The notes under the pieces are model-generated. The model saw only the letters and a program-made list of their open reading frames with translations. It was not told where the DNA came from and made no database searches. Shown here piece by piece: positions 26,307 to 35,282 of a stretch of DNA of 64,000 bases (position 1 is the first letter of the stretch; each line of letters starts with the position of its first letter). Both the position numbers and the translations under genes were made by a program. The stretch comes from CAWAVN01 sp963825075 (GTDB lineage: Bacteria; Planctomycetota; Planctomycetia; Planctomycetales; Planctomycetaceae), in NCBI GenBank assembly GCA_963825075.1, contig CAWGRX010000022.1, forward strand, positions 124,001 through 188,000, read 5' to 3'.

Positions 26307-29300
26307 TCAGCCGGAGGTTTTTGCGGGTTGTTTTTTGATGAGTGCCCAGCGCTTCTGGGCTTCGTCGGCGTATTCGGATTTGCGGAACTTGTCGATGACC
26401 TCGGCGTAGGTTTTGGCGGCCTGGTCATAGTCGCCCAGCTTCTCGTCGCACAAGCCCGCTTGGAACAGCGCGGGGGCTTGCCATTCCGGGAAGTTGGCGT
26501 AGTTGTAATAAACTTTGAGATAATTCTCCTGGGCTTTCTTCCAGTCTTTTTGATGCCACCAGGTCTCGGCCAGCATGAGTTGGCTCTTGGCGGCGGTCTC
26601 GGTGCCTTTGGCGGCGGGGTGCTCCAACGCCCGCTCGAACGCCTTGCGGGATTCCTCCCACTTGGCCTGGTTTTTATAGCAGCGGCCTAGGACTTCGTCG
26701 GCTTCGTAGAGCTTTTCGCTTTTGGGATCCCATTGCCGAAATGCCGCGACCGTAGCGACCACCTCGTCGTATTTTTTCTGCCGGACCTGCGATTCCGCGA
26801 GCAACACCCACACCCGCGGAAACCAGCGGGACTTCGCCACGGCGGGATCATCTTTGGACTTCGCCAATTCCGTGAAGAGGGTTTCGGCTTCGGGGTATTT
26901 TTTGGTGGAGATCAACGCTTCCCCGCGGCGGAAGGTCACGGTGGGCCGATATTGGCTCTCGGCGAAAGTCTTGAGGAATGCCGCCGTCTCCGCAGCCAGG
27001 TCTTCCCAAAGCCGCTGTTCGGTGAGGATTTCGATAAACTGGAACATGGCCCGCTCTTTGACCTCGGCCTCTGCTTGGGGACTTGTGGCAAGCTCCTTAA
27101 AGACCTTTTTCGCATCGAGCAGTTTGCCCGCGATGAAATCGCTCTCGGCCAGGCTCAACCGGGCACCGGCCACCAGCGGGCTTTTGGGCGTTTTATCGAC
27201 CAGCATGCGAAACACGGCGTCGGAGCGGTCGAAGCGTTCGGCTTTGAGGTTCATCAAGGCCCACTCGTCGAGCAGCTTGTCCAAGTCCTTCGCTCCAGGA
27301 TATTTGGCGAGCACGGCTTCATAGGCAACGTCGGCGGCTTCCGGCTCTTTGAGGGCCGCCTGAGTCCGGGCCGCCTGCACGCCCGCGAGGAACGCAAACT
27401 GGTCCGGACGTTTTTCCTCGGCCCCGGCTGCGGCGGGTTTTAAGGGGGCGAACTTTTCGAAGGCGTCCTGATAGACTTTCGCAGCGGTTTTCAAGTCGCC
27501 GCCGTCTTCCAAGGCTCGGCCTTTCATATAGGAAGCTTCCGCGGCCTGCTCGCGGTCTTGGGGAAACTCATCCGCCAGCCGGCCAAAGTCGGCGGCGGAC
27601 GCGAGGTATTTTCCGCTTCGGTATTCTGTCCAGGCCAGCCCCGACAGAGACATGCGGTAGTAAGTCGATTTGGGAGCCTGCTTCACCACCGTCTCAAACA
27701 GTTCCGCCGCCCAGGGCCAATCTTTTTGATCGTAAGCCATCTCCGCGATTTGATAAGTCCGCTCCGGCAAGAGCAGGCTCTCTGGGAACTTGTCGCGCAG
27801 CGCCAAAAGGTCCTGCCGGGCTTCCGGTTTTTGTTTGAGTCGAGCATGTGCGAGCGCCCGGCCCGCGAGCGCCAGGTCCGCTTCTTCGCCGTCTGGAGCC
27901 AATTGAAGATAATCCGAGAATTGGGCGACGGCGTCTTGATCTTGATGGAGGGCCAGGTGGCTCAAACTCACGATCACCAGGCCGCTGAAAAACTCCGAAC
28001 CGACGCCGGTTTTTTTGACCTCTTCGAGAACCGGGGCCATGACTTCGATGACATCCTGATGCTTGTCCAGCTTTTGGAGCGTTCGGCCCAGTTGAAATCT
28101 CGCGGTGAGCTGCGTGTCCTTCACGCGACTGTTTTCGATGACGGTGCGAAACCGCTTGGCGGCGTCGGCGAAACGCTCCGCTCCGCCTTGCACGTACTCC
28201 AAGCGGCCTTTGAGCAGTTCGTGGTGCATGAGCAGCGGGCTTTGGGGAAAGCGCTCGGGGAAGGAGTCGATGATTTTTTCCGCCTCCGCCAGCCGTTTGG
28301 TGCGCTCGGCGGGATCTTTCGCCTGTCTGGCATAATACAAGGCCGCTTCGCCCGCGAGGTGCAGGCTGTCTTCGACGAACTCGCTTTGCGGCCAATCTTT
28401 CGCCACTTGCAGAAAGCGGTCCCGCGCGGTGGGGTAGTCCTTCGCCCGAAACGCGCTATCACCCCATTGATAGAGAATGTTGTCGGCAAGCGAACCCGCA
28501 TCCCCGGCTTCGTAGACCGACTTCAAAATGCCCGCCGCCTGTTGGTATTCGCCCAGCGATTTGTAGGACACGCCTTTCCAATAGCCGGCGAGTTGGGCTT
28601 GCGACTTTTTCTGTGCGGCCAGGTCGAACTGCGTGATGGCTTTGCGGTAATCCCCCGTTTCATACCAGGCATAGCCGGCATTGAGCTGGGCCGCGGGAAC
28701 CAGTTCGCTTTTGGGGAATTTTTGCTCGATGGCGGCATACGCCTCGGCTGCTGCGGGATATTTCTGTCCTTCAAAATAGAGCGATGCCAGATTCATTTGG
28801 GACTGGGCGGCTTGGGGGTTCGTTTCATCGGCGGCGAGTTTTTTGTAGATCGCGATGGCCGCGTCTGGCTGTTTGAGTTCTTCATAAGCCCGCGCCAAAC
28901 CGAACTGCACATCGTTCGCCAGCCGGCCTTTGGGATACCGGGCTTCCGCGATTTTGTAGGTCTTCACCGCATCGGCGGGTTTCTTCAGGTAAAGCTGCGT
29001 CTCCGCCAGGAAAGGCAAAGCCCACTCCGCCAGATCGTTTTTGGGATACTTGTCCAAAAAGGCTTGAAATTCGGTCTCGGCGGCTTTGAGGTCATTGAGC
29101 AGATAACTCGACTCGGCCACGCGGTACATGGCCACGGGCAGGTTTTTGTTCTGGGGATAATCCTTCACGAAATCCCGCCAGACGGGGCGGGCGGTTTTGT
29201 AGTCGCGGAGATTCGTGAGGGCCAATCCGCGATACAACCGGGCCGTGGGCACCTTGGGGTGAGTCGGATATTGGTCGGCGAATTTTTTGAAAGCTTCTTC

Positions 29301-29459
29301 CGCCTGCCGCCAGCGTTCCTGCTTGTAGGCCCCGACGGCGTAGTTGTAAATGTCCAGCGCATCGTCGGCGGCTGCGGGAACGGGCTGGAAACAAACCGCC
29401 GCGAGGCTCAACACAACGGCCAACCATCGCAATCCAGATCGAAGGGATTGGTCTGTCAT
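26307..29459 (-). CDS. Very large exported TPR-repeat protein
   Basis: About 1050 residues. The ATG at 29459 follows GGAGAAT; the signal peptide is LRSGLRWLAVVLSLAAVCFQ ending PAAADD. From DIYNYAVGAYKQERWRQAEE onward the protein is an unbroken array of more than twenty TPR units of the YbgF/BamD/CpoB kind, recognisable by the recurring FxxxxxxYPxS/G spacing (FADQYPTHPKVPTARLY, FLDKYPKNDLAEWALPF, IEQKFPKSELVPAAQ and others). Proteins of this build act as periplasmic scaffolds for envelope assembly. It stands alone, with a strong hairpin terminator of the next upstream gene just before it (29643-29690). No enzymatic domain is seen. Confidence 0.85.
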   Translation of the reverse strand: MTDQSLRSGLRWLAVVLSLAAVCFQPVPAAADDALDIYNYAVGAYKQERWRQAEEAFKKFADQYPTHPKVPTARLYRGLALTNLRDYKTARPVWRDFVKDYPQNKNLPVAMYRVAESSYLLNDLKAAETEFQAFLDKYPKNDLAEWALPFLAETQLYLKKPADAVKTYKIAEARYPKGRLANDVQFGLARAYEELKQPDAAIAIYKKLAADETNPQAAQSQMNLASLYFEGQKYPAAAEAYAAIEQKFPKSELVPAAQLNAGYAWYETGDYRKAITQFDLAAQKKSQAQLAGYWKGVSYKSLGEYQQAAGILKSVYEAGDAGSLADNILYQWGDSAFRAKDYPTARDRFLQVAKDWPQSEFVEDSLHLAGEAALYYARQAKDPAERTKRLAEAEKIIDSFPERFPQSPLLMHHELLKGRLEYVQGGAERFADAAKRFRTVIENSRVKDTQLTARFQLGRTLQKLDKHQDVIEVMAPVLEEVKKTGVGSEFFSGLVIVSLSHLALHQDQDAVAQFSDYLQLAPDGEEADLALAGRALAHARLKQKPEARQDLLALRDKFPESLLLPERTYQIAEMAYDQKDWPWAAELFETVVKQAPKSTYYRMSLSGLAWTEYRSGKYLASAADFGRLADEFPQDREQAAEASYMKGRALEDGGDLKTAAKVYQDAFEKFAPLKPAAAGAEEKRPDQFAFLAGVQAARTQAALKEPEAADVAYEAVLAKYPGAKDLDKLLDEWALMNLKAERFDRSDAVFRMLVDKTPKSPLVAGARLSLAESDFIAGKLLDAKKVFKELATSPQAEAEVKERAMFQFIEILTEQRLWEDLAAETAAFLKTFAESQYRPTVTFRRGEALISTKKYPEAETLFTELAKSKDDPAVAKSRWFPRVWVLLAESQVRQKKYDEVVATVAAFRQWDPKSEKLYEADEVLGRCYKNQAKWEESRKAFERALEHPAAKGTETAAKSQLMLAETWWHQKDWKKAQENYLKVYYNYANFPEWQAPALFQAGLCDEKLGDYDQAAKTYAEVIDKFRKSEYADEAQKRWALIKKQPAKTSG

Positions 29460-29642
29460 CAAATTCTCCATCAATACCAGCCGGGCAAGGCGGGATTTCA
29501 ATTTGAGGCGTGATCGCACGGAAAAGGGGGGATCGGACCGTTCCCCACCTGGGAAGAGATCCCATTTTCTCCAATTATCCTACGATGGCCAGCGGGAAAT
29601 CGGCAAGGGCGTTTCGCTCGAGGAATGTTGATCGGGATTACA

Positions 29643-29690
29643 AAAACCGGCGGCGGCTTGACGAAATTTCGCCAGGCCGCCGCCGGTTTT
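29643..29690 (-). terminator. Rho-independent terminator for the 29743-30336 gene
   Basis: A perfect 15-bp inverted repeat (AACCGGCGGCGGC core in each arm; arms 29643-29657 and 29676-29690) with an 18-base loop. Read on the minus strand, the hairpin is followed by a T run. It lies 53 bases beyond the stop of the gene at 29743. Confidence 0.8.
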
Positions 29691-29742
29691 GGGTTGTCTT
29701 CGTTCGTCACGGCGGTTGGATGCCGCCCGAAGGAATTTGATA

Positions 29743-30336
29743 TTATTCCGGGACCACAGGGCCGGCACAGCGGATCAGGTGGTCGTGGTCGATGTAAACC
29801 ACTTCTTCGGTCGCATCGGTGAAGGTGAAGGGGATCGGCCAATCCGAGCGGCGGGTTTTGTCGTAATAGACCGTGCACTTGTAGTGACAGTGCATCATCC
29901 GGGCGGGGCCGACCATCGGATAGAATCGGCATTCGCCCACGCGGTCCACAATGGGTTCCACCACCATCCGCACGTTGTTGATTTGGGTTTCCGCGAGAAA
30001 CGCGTAGCCGCCGGAGCCGGTTTCGCTATCGGGTAGCGCCCGCACGACTTCATCGGGCGAGGGCGAATCGAGGCAGAACAGCGGGGCGTTTTCGCCTTCG
30101 ACGGGATCGAGCACCGGCACGCGGCCATAGCGTTCTTCTTCCCAATAGGTATCTTCAATCTGCTGACTGAAATACGGGCTGATGGGAACGAACGGAGCCG
30201 TCCGCCAGAACAAACAGAAGTCGTAGATCACGGCGGCGAACCCGTCGATCAACGTGCAGCCGCCGTTGGAGAAGGTCATCATCGACAACCCGACCATCAA
30301 CACACACCGTCGGGCCTTGGGTCCGAACTTAATCAT
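29743..30336 (-). CDS. Planctomycete conserved envelope protein, possible lipoprotein
   Basis: A 197-residue protein preceded by GGAGGAAGCA and beginning MIKFGPKARRCVLMVGLSMM. A hydrophobic segment is followed by TFSNGGCTLIDGFAAVIYDF, whose SNGGC could be a lipobox, so export as a lipoprotein is possible. The rest is a conserved soluble domain with many aromatic residues and cysteine or histidine clusters (ARMMHCHYKCTVYYDKTRR) and an ending IDHDHLIRCAGPVVPE. I do not recognise a known family. In-frame codons upstream to 30609 were rejected because the start region above carries the ribosome-binding site. Confidence 0.65.
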   Translation of the reverse strand: MIKFGPKARRCVLMVGLSMMTFSNGGCTLIDGFAAVIYDFCLFWRTAPFVPISPYFSQQIEDTYWEEERYGRVPVLDPVEGENAPLFCLDSPSPDEVVRALPDSETGSGGYAFLAETQINNVRMVVEPIVDRVGECRFYPMVGPARMMHCHYKCTVYYDKTRRSDWPIPFTFTDATEEVVYIDHDHLIRCAGPVVPE

Positions 30337-30641
30337 TGCTTCCTCCGTGAGAATTCGACCTGCCCTGGATGTGTGGTTCGCTCCGCCAGGAGTCGGGGCA
30401 GCAGTGGGTATTGAAATCCGGGATTGTTCGCGGTGCCGATTGGCCAGGAAACAGTCTTCATCATTCGCGAAGCTCGCTCGTTCCGGCACTACCGGAAACA
30501 AACGCGCGAAACTGTATGGTATGTATCGAGTTTCCAGCCCAGCGACTTGTGAAAAACTTGGGATTTTGCGGATTGAATGAATTGTTTTGCCCGTGGCGAG
30601 CCGGAGCAACCTTCGGTGGCCCGCGTAAAGATTGTTCCATC

Positions 30642-30810
30642 ATTAGCCGCAGGGCGGCTAGCCCCGATTTTATCATTTTCCCTGGAATTTGATGAACCGG
30701 ACGCTAGCGCGTGCCGGCTGATTTTTTCAGCCATCGTAGAACGTAAGTGCCATTAGGCGCTAACCCCGGTTCATGGCGAGAACCGGACGCTAGCGCGTGC
30801 CGGCTGATGA
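30642..30810. repeat. Cluster of GCTAGC-family dispersed repeats
   Basis: Three units fill this part of the spacer between the envelope protein and the BON gene (30337-30903): 30642-30668 (GCCGCAGGGCGGCTAGCCCC), 30693-30722 (CCGGACGCTAGCGCGTGCCG) and 30780-30810 (the same CCGGACGCTAGCGCGTGCCG again), with a decayed piece at 30751-30769. The two copies of the second form are identical over 27 or more bases, so they are recent. The remaining spacer (30337-30641) holds no gene I can support. Confidence 0.7.
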
Positions 30811-30838
30811 TCCACCGCCATTTGACGGGGCGAAGAGA

Positions 30839-30873
30839 AAGAGGCGTCTCCCGGCCCGCGGGAAACGCCTCTT
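30839..30873 (-). terminator. Hairpin terminator for the BON-domain gene
   Basis: Arms AAGAGGCGT (30839-30847) and ACGCCTCTT (30865-30873) enclose a second short stem of CCCG/CGGG. Read on the minus strand it is followed by TCTCTT. It lies 30 bases past the BON gene stop. Confidence 0.65.
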
Positions 30874-30903
30874 ATCTGGTCACGGACAATTGCCGCTTTG
30901 GGC

Positions 30904-32016
30904 TTACCAGTTCTTCGGATTGAGGAACCAGAACCAGCGGTCGGTTTTGGAATCGAAGTCGAGCATCCAGTGGCCGTCGTCCCATTCCAGCGTGGCTTTC
31001 CGCCAACCCAGCGGGACTTGCGGATAGGGATAGAACGGGCCGATGTAAGGCCAGGCGCTTGCGGCGTATTGCTTGGGATACTGAATCGCCGCCGAGTTCG
31101 GATACTGGGCCTGCGCGGGCCAGGCATTTTGCGGCAAGTAGGGATTGTTGTAGATCACCGGGTTGGCTCCGGGAACGGCGTTCCCATAAGCCGGGTTGGG
31201 CATGCCTGGCGGCATCATGCCGGGATAACCGCCGGGATAACCGGGAGAGGCCATCGCCGGCTGACCTTGCGGAATCGCTCCCGGCGGAAGGCCGGCGGGC
31301 GGTCCCATCGGCGGAGCCTGCGCGCCGCCGTCCTGGTAGGCAGTTTGTCGGAGCGGGGTTTGCGTTTGGAGGACTTCCAATTGGTTGTCCACGGCATTCA
31401 CGCCAGCCACGTTCCGCACGACTTCGTCGGCGACCATTTTTTGCTGCAACGTCGCCACGCTGCCCATCAAGGTGGCGTACCCTTGGGCATATCGAATTTT
31501 AATTTTGTAGCCGTTCAGATTGGCGGCCGACAAGGCGGCTCCGATTTGCTCGGCGATCTCCTGGTTGCTCATCGGAACGGGAACCGGCGCCACGGGCTGG
31601 CTCAGTCCGACTTGTTGAATTTCGGAATCCTGCCGGCCGGCCGGCTGGGAAAACGCGGCCTGTTTGACATCGGAAGCGGGCCGGGGTTGCGCGACAACTT
31701 GAAGCTGGTTGTCCACCCGCATCACGCCGGGAATGCTGCCGACCAATTGCGTGGCCATGGCTTTGGACCCTTCATCGGCGATTTGCCCCGACAGGCGCAC
31801 CACGCCGCCCAAGACCGCGATGTCGATGTTCGATCCGGGTAGCCGCGACGACCGCAGTGCCCGGGCGACGTTCTCGGCCAATTCTTGATTCCTGGCTTGC
31901 TCGGCGGATTCGGGAGCCGCCTGCGGTTGGTGCCCGAACGGGAACGGTCCAGCGACCGCCAGTCCAGGGGCTGCCACGATTCCCAAACTGAGAATCCAAT
32001 TCCGATACTTGCGCAT
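30904..32016 (-). CDS. Exported protein with two BON domains
   Basis: A 370-residue protein. AAAAGGAGATCTCTCA precedes the ATG at 32016; residues 1-25 form a signal peptide (WILSLGIVAAPGLAVAGPFP). Two BON modules follow: NVARALRSSRLPGSNIDIAV with VRLSGQIADEGSKAMATQLV, and QIGAALSAANLNGYKIKIRY with ATLMGSVATLQQKMVADEVV. These domains bind membranes or hydrophobic ligands in the envelope. The C-terminal third is rich in Pro, Gly, Tyr and Met (PPGAIPQGQPAMASPGYPGG) and ends in a short Trp-rich domain (LEWDDGHWMLDFDSKTDRWF). A periplasmic stress or outer-membrane role is inferred. It has its own terminator at 30839-30873. Confidence 0.85.
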   Translation of the reverse strand: MRKYRNWILSLGIVAAPGLAVAGPFPFGHQPQAAPESAEQARNQELAENVARALRSSRLPGSNIDIAVLGGVVRLSGQIADEGSKAMATQLVGSIPGVMRVDNQLQVVAQPRPASDVKQAAFSQPAGRQDSEIQQVGLSQPVAPVPVPMSNQEIAEQIGAALSAANLNGYKIKIRYAQGYATLMGSVATLQQKMVADEVVRNVAGVNAVDNQLEVLQTQTPLRQTAYQDGGAQAPPMGPPAGLPPGAIPQGQPAMASPGYPGGYPGMMPPGMPNPAYGNAVPGANPVIYNNPYLPQNAWPAQAQYPNSAAIQYPKQYAASAWPYIGPFYPYPQVPLGWRKATLEWDDGHWMLDFDSKTDRWFWFLNPKNW

Positions 32017-32465
32017 TGAGAGATCTCCTTTTGTCTCCATCCCCAAAGCCCAAGACTGGCCGGCGACGATCCCGACCAAACCCCGTTCGTCAACACCGTG
32101 TTGCGGCCGCTCCGCCGCGGAAAATCCAAAAGCCCTGTTGGGCGATCATTCGCCAGAACGAGGAGTCCTTACGTTATTGGTAGTCATCGGCTGTTTCGGT
32201 CCGGTTAAATAGAGTTTTCTGATTGTTTCGCCCAATTTCCCGCGGAGTTCTTGACAACTCGAGGGCCCAACGTCTGCGGGTTGTAAGAAGCCGAATTATC
32301 TCCTGGTGGTTTTATGTTCCGATGATTCAGGGGGAAACGTTGATCGGAAACGATGAAATTGATTCTCCGCGTTGCCGGGGGTATTGTGGAATGCCTACGT
32401 GATCAAATTCGGCCAACGAGCGGCGGAAATCTCGTCGCCCCGTCCGTTTGAGAAGGATCAAAGCC
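32017..32465. other. Divergent intergenic region upstream of the phosphonate operon
   Basis: This 449-base spacer separates the BON gene (minus) from the phosphonate operon (plus) and must carry both promoters. A -35-like TTGACA lies at about 32255, but I could not match it to a convincing -10. No Pho-box repeats stood out by eye. Small minus-strand frames here (32327-32836) are unconvincing. Confidence 0.4.
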
Positions 32466-33581
32466 TTGTCTGAACCCCGTCCTATTTCCCAGCCGCCGGG
32501 CGGGTCTCTGGCGGCGGTGTTCGAGGGAGCGGGGCGGCCGATGGCCCTCCGGGAAATTCCCGTGCCGGAACTGCTTTGTCGCGAAGTGCTTGTGCGAATT
32601 GATTGCTGTACGATTTGCGGCAGCGATCTGCATACGGTCACCGGAAAACGGCAGGAAGCGGTCCCGTCGATCCTGGGGCACGAAGCGCTGGGCGTGGTGA
32701 GGGCCGTGGGCGAGCCGCCGCTGTGCGACATCGACGGCCATCCGCTGGAGGTCGGCGACCGCGTGACCTGGTCCACGGCCGTTTCGTGCGGCGCGTGCGA
32801 CCGCTGCCGGGGCGGACTGCCGCAGAAGTGCCGCACCTTGGCAAAATACGGCCATTCCCTCGCCCTAGGCCGCGAGGCTCTCAGCGGCGGGCTGGCGGAG
32901 TTTATTCTGCTGCGGCCGGGGTCGGCGGTCGTGAAACTCGGACCGGAGATTCCCGACGCGGTGGTTTGCCCCGCGAATTGCGCGACGGCTACCGTCGCCG
33001 CCGCTTACCGAACCGCCGGAGAGACCGCAGGCCGGCGGGTCCTGATTTTGGGAGCTGGTTTGTTGGGGCTGACGGCGGCCGCGATGGCGAAATTCCAGGA
33101 AGCCTCCCTCATCGCCGTTTGCGATGGGAATGTTGGCCGGCTCTCGCGCGCCAAGCAATTCGGAGCCGACGCCTCGGTCGAATGGCATTCCGACGAAAAG
33201 GAATTTCGCCGTCGATTGGCCCAGGCCACGGGAACCGAAGCCTTCGATCTGATCCTGGAACTGTCGGGATCGCCGGAAGCGGTGGAGGTGGCTTGCCGGG
33301 CCGGGAACGTCGGAGCGCGGATCGTGCTCGTCGGCTCGGTGATGAAATCCCGCCCGGTGCTGCTCGATCCCGAGCGAATCGTCCGCCAATGGATCACACT
33401 CCAAGGCATCCACAACTATGCCCCGGAAGACTTGCGAACCGCCGTCGGATTCCTCAGCCTATGTCATGCCCGGTTCCCGTTTGCGGAACTTGTCGAGTCC
33501 ACCTTTTCGCTTAGCGACGTGAACCAGGCGATCGAGTTCGCGATCCACAACCGCCCGGTTCGCGTGGCCATCCGGCCGTAA
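32466..33581 (+). CDS. Zn-dependent alcohol dehydrogenase of the phosphonate-catabolism type
   Basis: A medium-chain dehydrogenase of 371 residues. Seen: the N-terminal zinc site CTICGSDLHTVTGKRQ, HEALGVVRAVG, the four-cysteine structural zinc loop ACDRCRGGLPQKC (with a preceding Cys), and the NAD loop VLILGAGLLGLTAAAMA. Members encoded in phosphonate clusters form the set called HpnZ (TIGR03366), to which the sequence and location fit. The start is probably TTG 32466, placed after AAGGA; TTG 32448 is an alternative. It is the first gene of a four-gene operon and could oxidise or reduce the aldehyde or alcohol made after C-P cleavage; the substrate is unproved. Confidence 0.83.
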   Translation: MSEPRPISQPPGGSLAAVFEGAGRPMALREIPVPELLCREVLVRIDCCTICGSDLHTVTGKRQEAVPSILGHEALGVVRAVGEPPLCDIDGHPLEVGDRVTWSTAVSCGACDRCRGGLPQKCRTLAKYGHSLALGREALSGGLAEFILLRPGSAVVKLGPEIPDAVVCPANCATATVAAAYRTAGETAGRRVLILGAGLLGLTAAAMAKFQEASLIAVCDGNVGRLSRAKQFGADASVEWHSDEKEFRRRLAQATGTEAFDLILELSGSPEAVEVACRAGNVGARIVLVGSVMKSRPVLLDPERIVRQWITLQGIHNYAPEDLRTAVGFLSLCHARFPFAELVESTFSLSDVNQAIEFAIHNRPVRVAIRP

Positions 33582-33591
33582 GGAACGCAGC

Positions 33592-34149
33592 ATGCCCTCT
33601 GTCGATGAAATTGTGCAATTGTTTCAAACCCGCGGCGAGTCGCAGTATGGAGGGGAGTGCGTGACGCAGCTCGAACACGCTCTTCAAGCCGCGGCCCTTG
33701 CCGAGAATGAACAGGCAGCGGACGGGCTGATTGCCGCGGCATTGCTCCATGACATCGGCCATCTGCTGCACGACCTCCCGGACGATGCCCCCGACAGCGG
33801 GATCGACGACCGCCACGAAAACGCGGGCTACTACTTCGTGCGCAGTTTGTTTTCCGAAGAGGTGACGGAACCGGTTCGGCTGCACGTTCCGGCGAAGCGC
33901 GATTCGTGCGCCACCGAAGCCGGCTACCGGGAGGCATTGAGCGCCTCCTCTTTGGTCAGCCTGAATTTGCAAGGCGGTCCGATGACGCCGGAGGAAGTCG
34001 CCGGCTTTCGGGAGAATCCCTTTGCCGAGGCCGCCGTCCGATTGCGGCGCTGGGACGATGCCGCGAAAATTCCCCAACATCCCACGCCGCCGCTGGAGCA
34101 CTTTGCGAGTTACCTGCGTCGGCTGGCACGAGAGGACACCCCAGCATGA
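33592..34149 (+). CDS. HD-domain oxygenase, PhnZ-like, phosphonate degradation
   Basis: A 185-residue HD-domain protein. The metal ligands are H29, H53-D54 (LLHDIGH), H57, H75 and H98, as in mixed-valent di-iron PhnZ. Upstream of them SQYGGECVTQLEHALQ matches the YxGE element in which PhnZ uses a Tyr and a Glu as substrate gate (here Y19 and E22), and PAKR at 100-103 keeps the expected lysine. PhnZ splits 1-hydroxy-2-aminoethylphosphonate into glycine and phosphate. Related proteins of phosphonate operons are described as TIGR03276. The gene starts 10 bases after the dehydrogenase and overlaps the next gene (ATGA). No PhnY is in the window, so its substrate source is open. Confidence 0.83.
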   Translation: MPSVDEIVQLFQTRGESQYGGECVTQLEHALQAAALAENEQAADGLIAAALLHDIGHLLHDLPDDAPDSGIDDRHENAGYYFVRSLFSEEVTEPVRLHVPAKRDSCATEAGYREALSASSLVSLNLQGGPMTPEEVAGFRENPFAEAAVRLRRWDDAAKIPQHPTPPLEHFASYLRRLAREDTPA

Positions 34150-35282
34150 CGCCCCACGTTGACGTGGCCGTGATCGGCGGAGGAATTGCCGGATTGGCCC
34201 ATGCCTGGATGGCGGCCCGTCGCCGACTTTGCGCGGTGCTCTTGGAGCGTTCCTCGATCGCTCAGGGGGCCTCCGTGCGGAACTTCGGCATGATCTGGCC
34301 CGTCGGTCAGCCCGCGGGGGAACTTCATTCCTTGGCCATCCGGTCCCGCGAACTTTGGCGAGAACTGCACGAACGAGGCGTGCTCCACGCCAGGGAATGC
34401 GGCTCGGTGCATCTGGCCCATCACCGGGACGAACTGGCGGTGCTCGAAGAATTCTGCGACGCTCGAGAACATCCGGCCTCGATGCTGTCTCCCGAAGAAG
34501 TCGCCCGGCGAACGCCGCTTGCTAATCCGCAAGGCTTATTGGGCGGAATGTGGAGTCCCACGGAATTGCGAGTCGATCCTCGCTCGGCCAGTTCCCGGAT
34601 CGCGGCCTGGCTCAGGAAGTGCCAGGGAGTCGAAGTGTGTTTTGACACCTCGATCACCCGCATCGAAGACCACCGGCTGCACGCGGCGGACGGACGGGAA
34701 TGGATCGCGGACCGAATCATCGTTTGCAGCGGCAGCGACCTCAAAACCCTCTCTCCCGAAGTGTTCGGGCCGTCGGAGCTGCAACTGTGCAAGCTGCAAA
34801 TGCTGAAGACGGTTCCGCAGCCCGCGGCCGGGCCGTCAGTCCCGCATATCGCCAGCGGCTTGACATTGAGACATTATGCCTCCTTCTCCGCTTGCCCGTC
34901 ACTCGGTCAACTCAAGTCCCGCATCGCGAAGGAATCGCCCGAACTGGATCGGTTCGGCATCCACGTCATGGCGTCGCAGTTTCCCGGCGGGCAGCTCATC
35001 CTGGGCGATTCTCACGAGTACGGCGAGAACATCACGCCCTTCGACAAATCCGAGGTCGATGAACTCATCCTTCGCGAATTGCACAAAGTCATCCGACTGA
35101 GCGATTGGACCATTTGCGAACGCTGGCACGGCATCTATGCGAAGCACCCTTCGCTACCGGTTTGGGAAACCGCGACGGCCGACGGCGTAAACATCTTTAC
35201 GGGAACCGGCGGTGCCGGAATGACGATGGCCTTCGGCCTGGCCGAGCGGGCCTGGAAACGCTGGATGGGAGAATCCGCATGA
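34146..35282 (+). CDS. FAD-dependent aminophosphonate oxidoreductase (TIGR03364/PbfC-like)
   Basis: A 378-residue DAO-fold flavoprotein. The FAD loop is VAVIGGGIAGLAHAWMAARR; the second segment ERSSIAQGASVRNFGMIWPV is characteristic for this group. Enzymes of this family in phosphonate operons have been shown to oxidise 2-aminoethylphosphonate or its N-methyl forms to phosphonoacetaldehyde. That would feed PhnX, the next gene, and explain why no PhnW transaminase is present. It overlaps both neighbours by ATGA junctions (34146-34149, 35279-35282), so translation is coupled. The C-terminal NIFTGTGGAGMTMAFGLAER is the closing FAD motif. The precise substrate needs an assay. Confidence 0.85.
   Translation: MTPHVDVAVIGGGIAGLAHAWMAARRRLCAVLLERSSIAQGASVRNFGMIWPVGQPAGELHSLAIRSRELWRELHERGVLHARECGSVHLAHHRDELAVLEEFCDAREHPASMLSPEEVARRTPLANPQGLLGGMWSPTELRVDPRSASSRIAAWLRKCQGVEVCFDTSITRIEDHRLHAADGREWIADRIIVCSGSDLKTLSPEVFGPSELQLCKLQMLKTVPQPAAGPSVPHIASGLTLRHYASFSACPSLGQLKSRIAKESPELDRFGIHVMASQFPGGQLILGDSHEYGENITPFDKSEVDELILRELHKVIRLSDWTICERWHGIYAKHPSLPVWETATADGVNIFTGTGGAGMTMAFGLAERAWKRWMGESA

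Noticed and set aside
27558..29513. 651-codon open frame opposite the TPR gene
   Set aside because: Antisense shadow of an unbroken TPR array.
32327..32836. Minus-strand frame overlapping the promoter region of the phosphonate operon
   Set aside because: Low-complexity and antisense to the alcohol dehydrogenase; no start signal.
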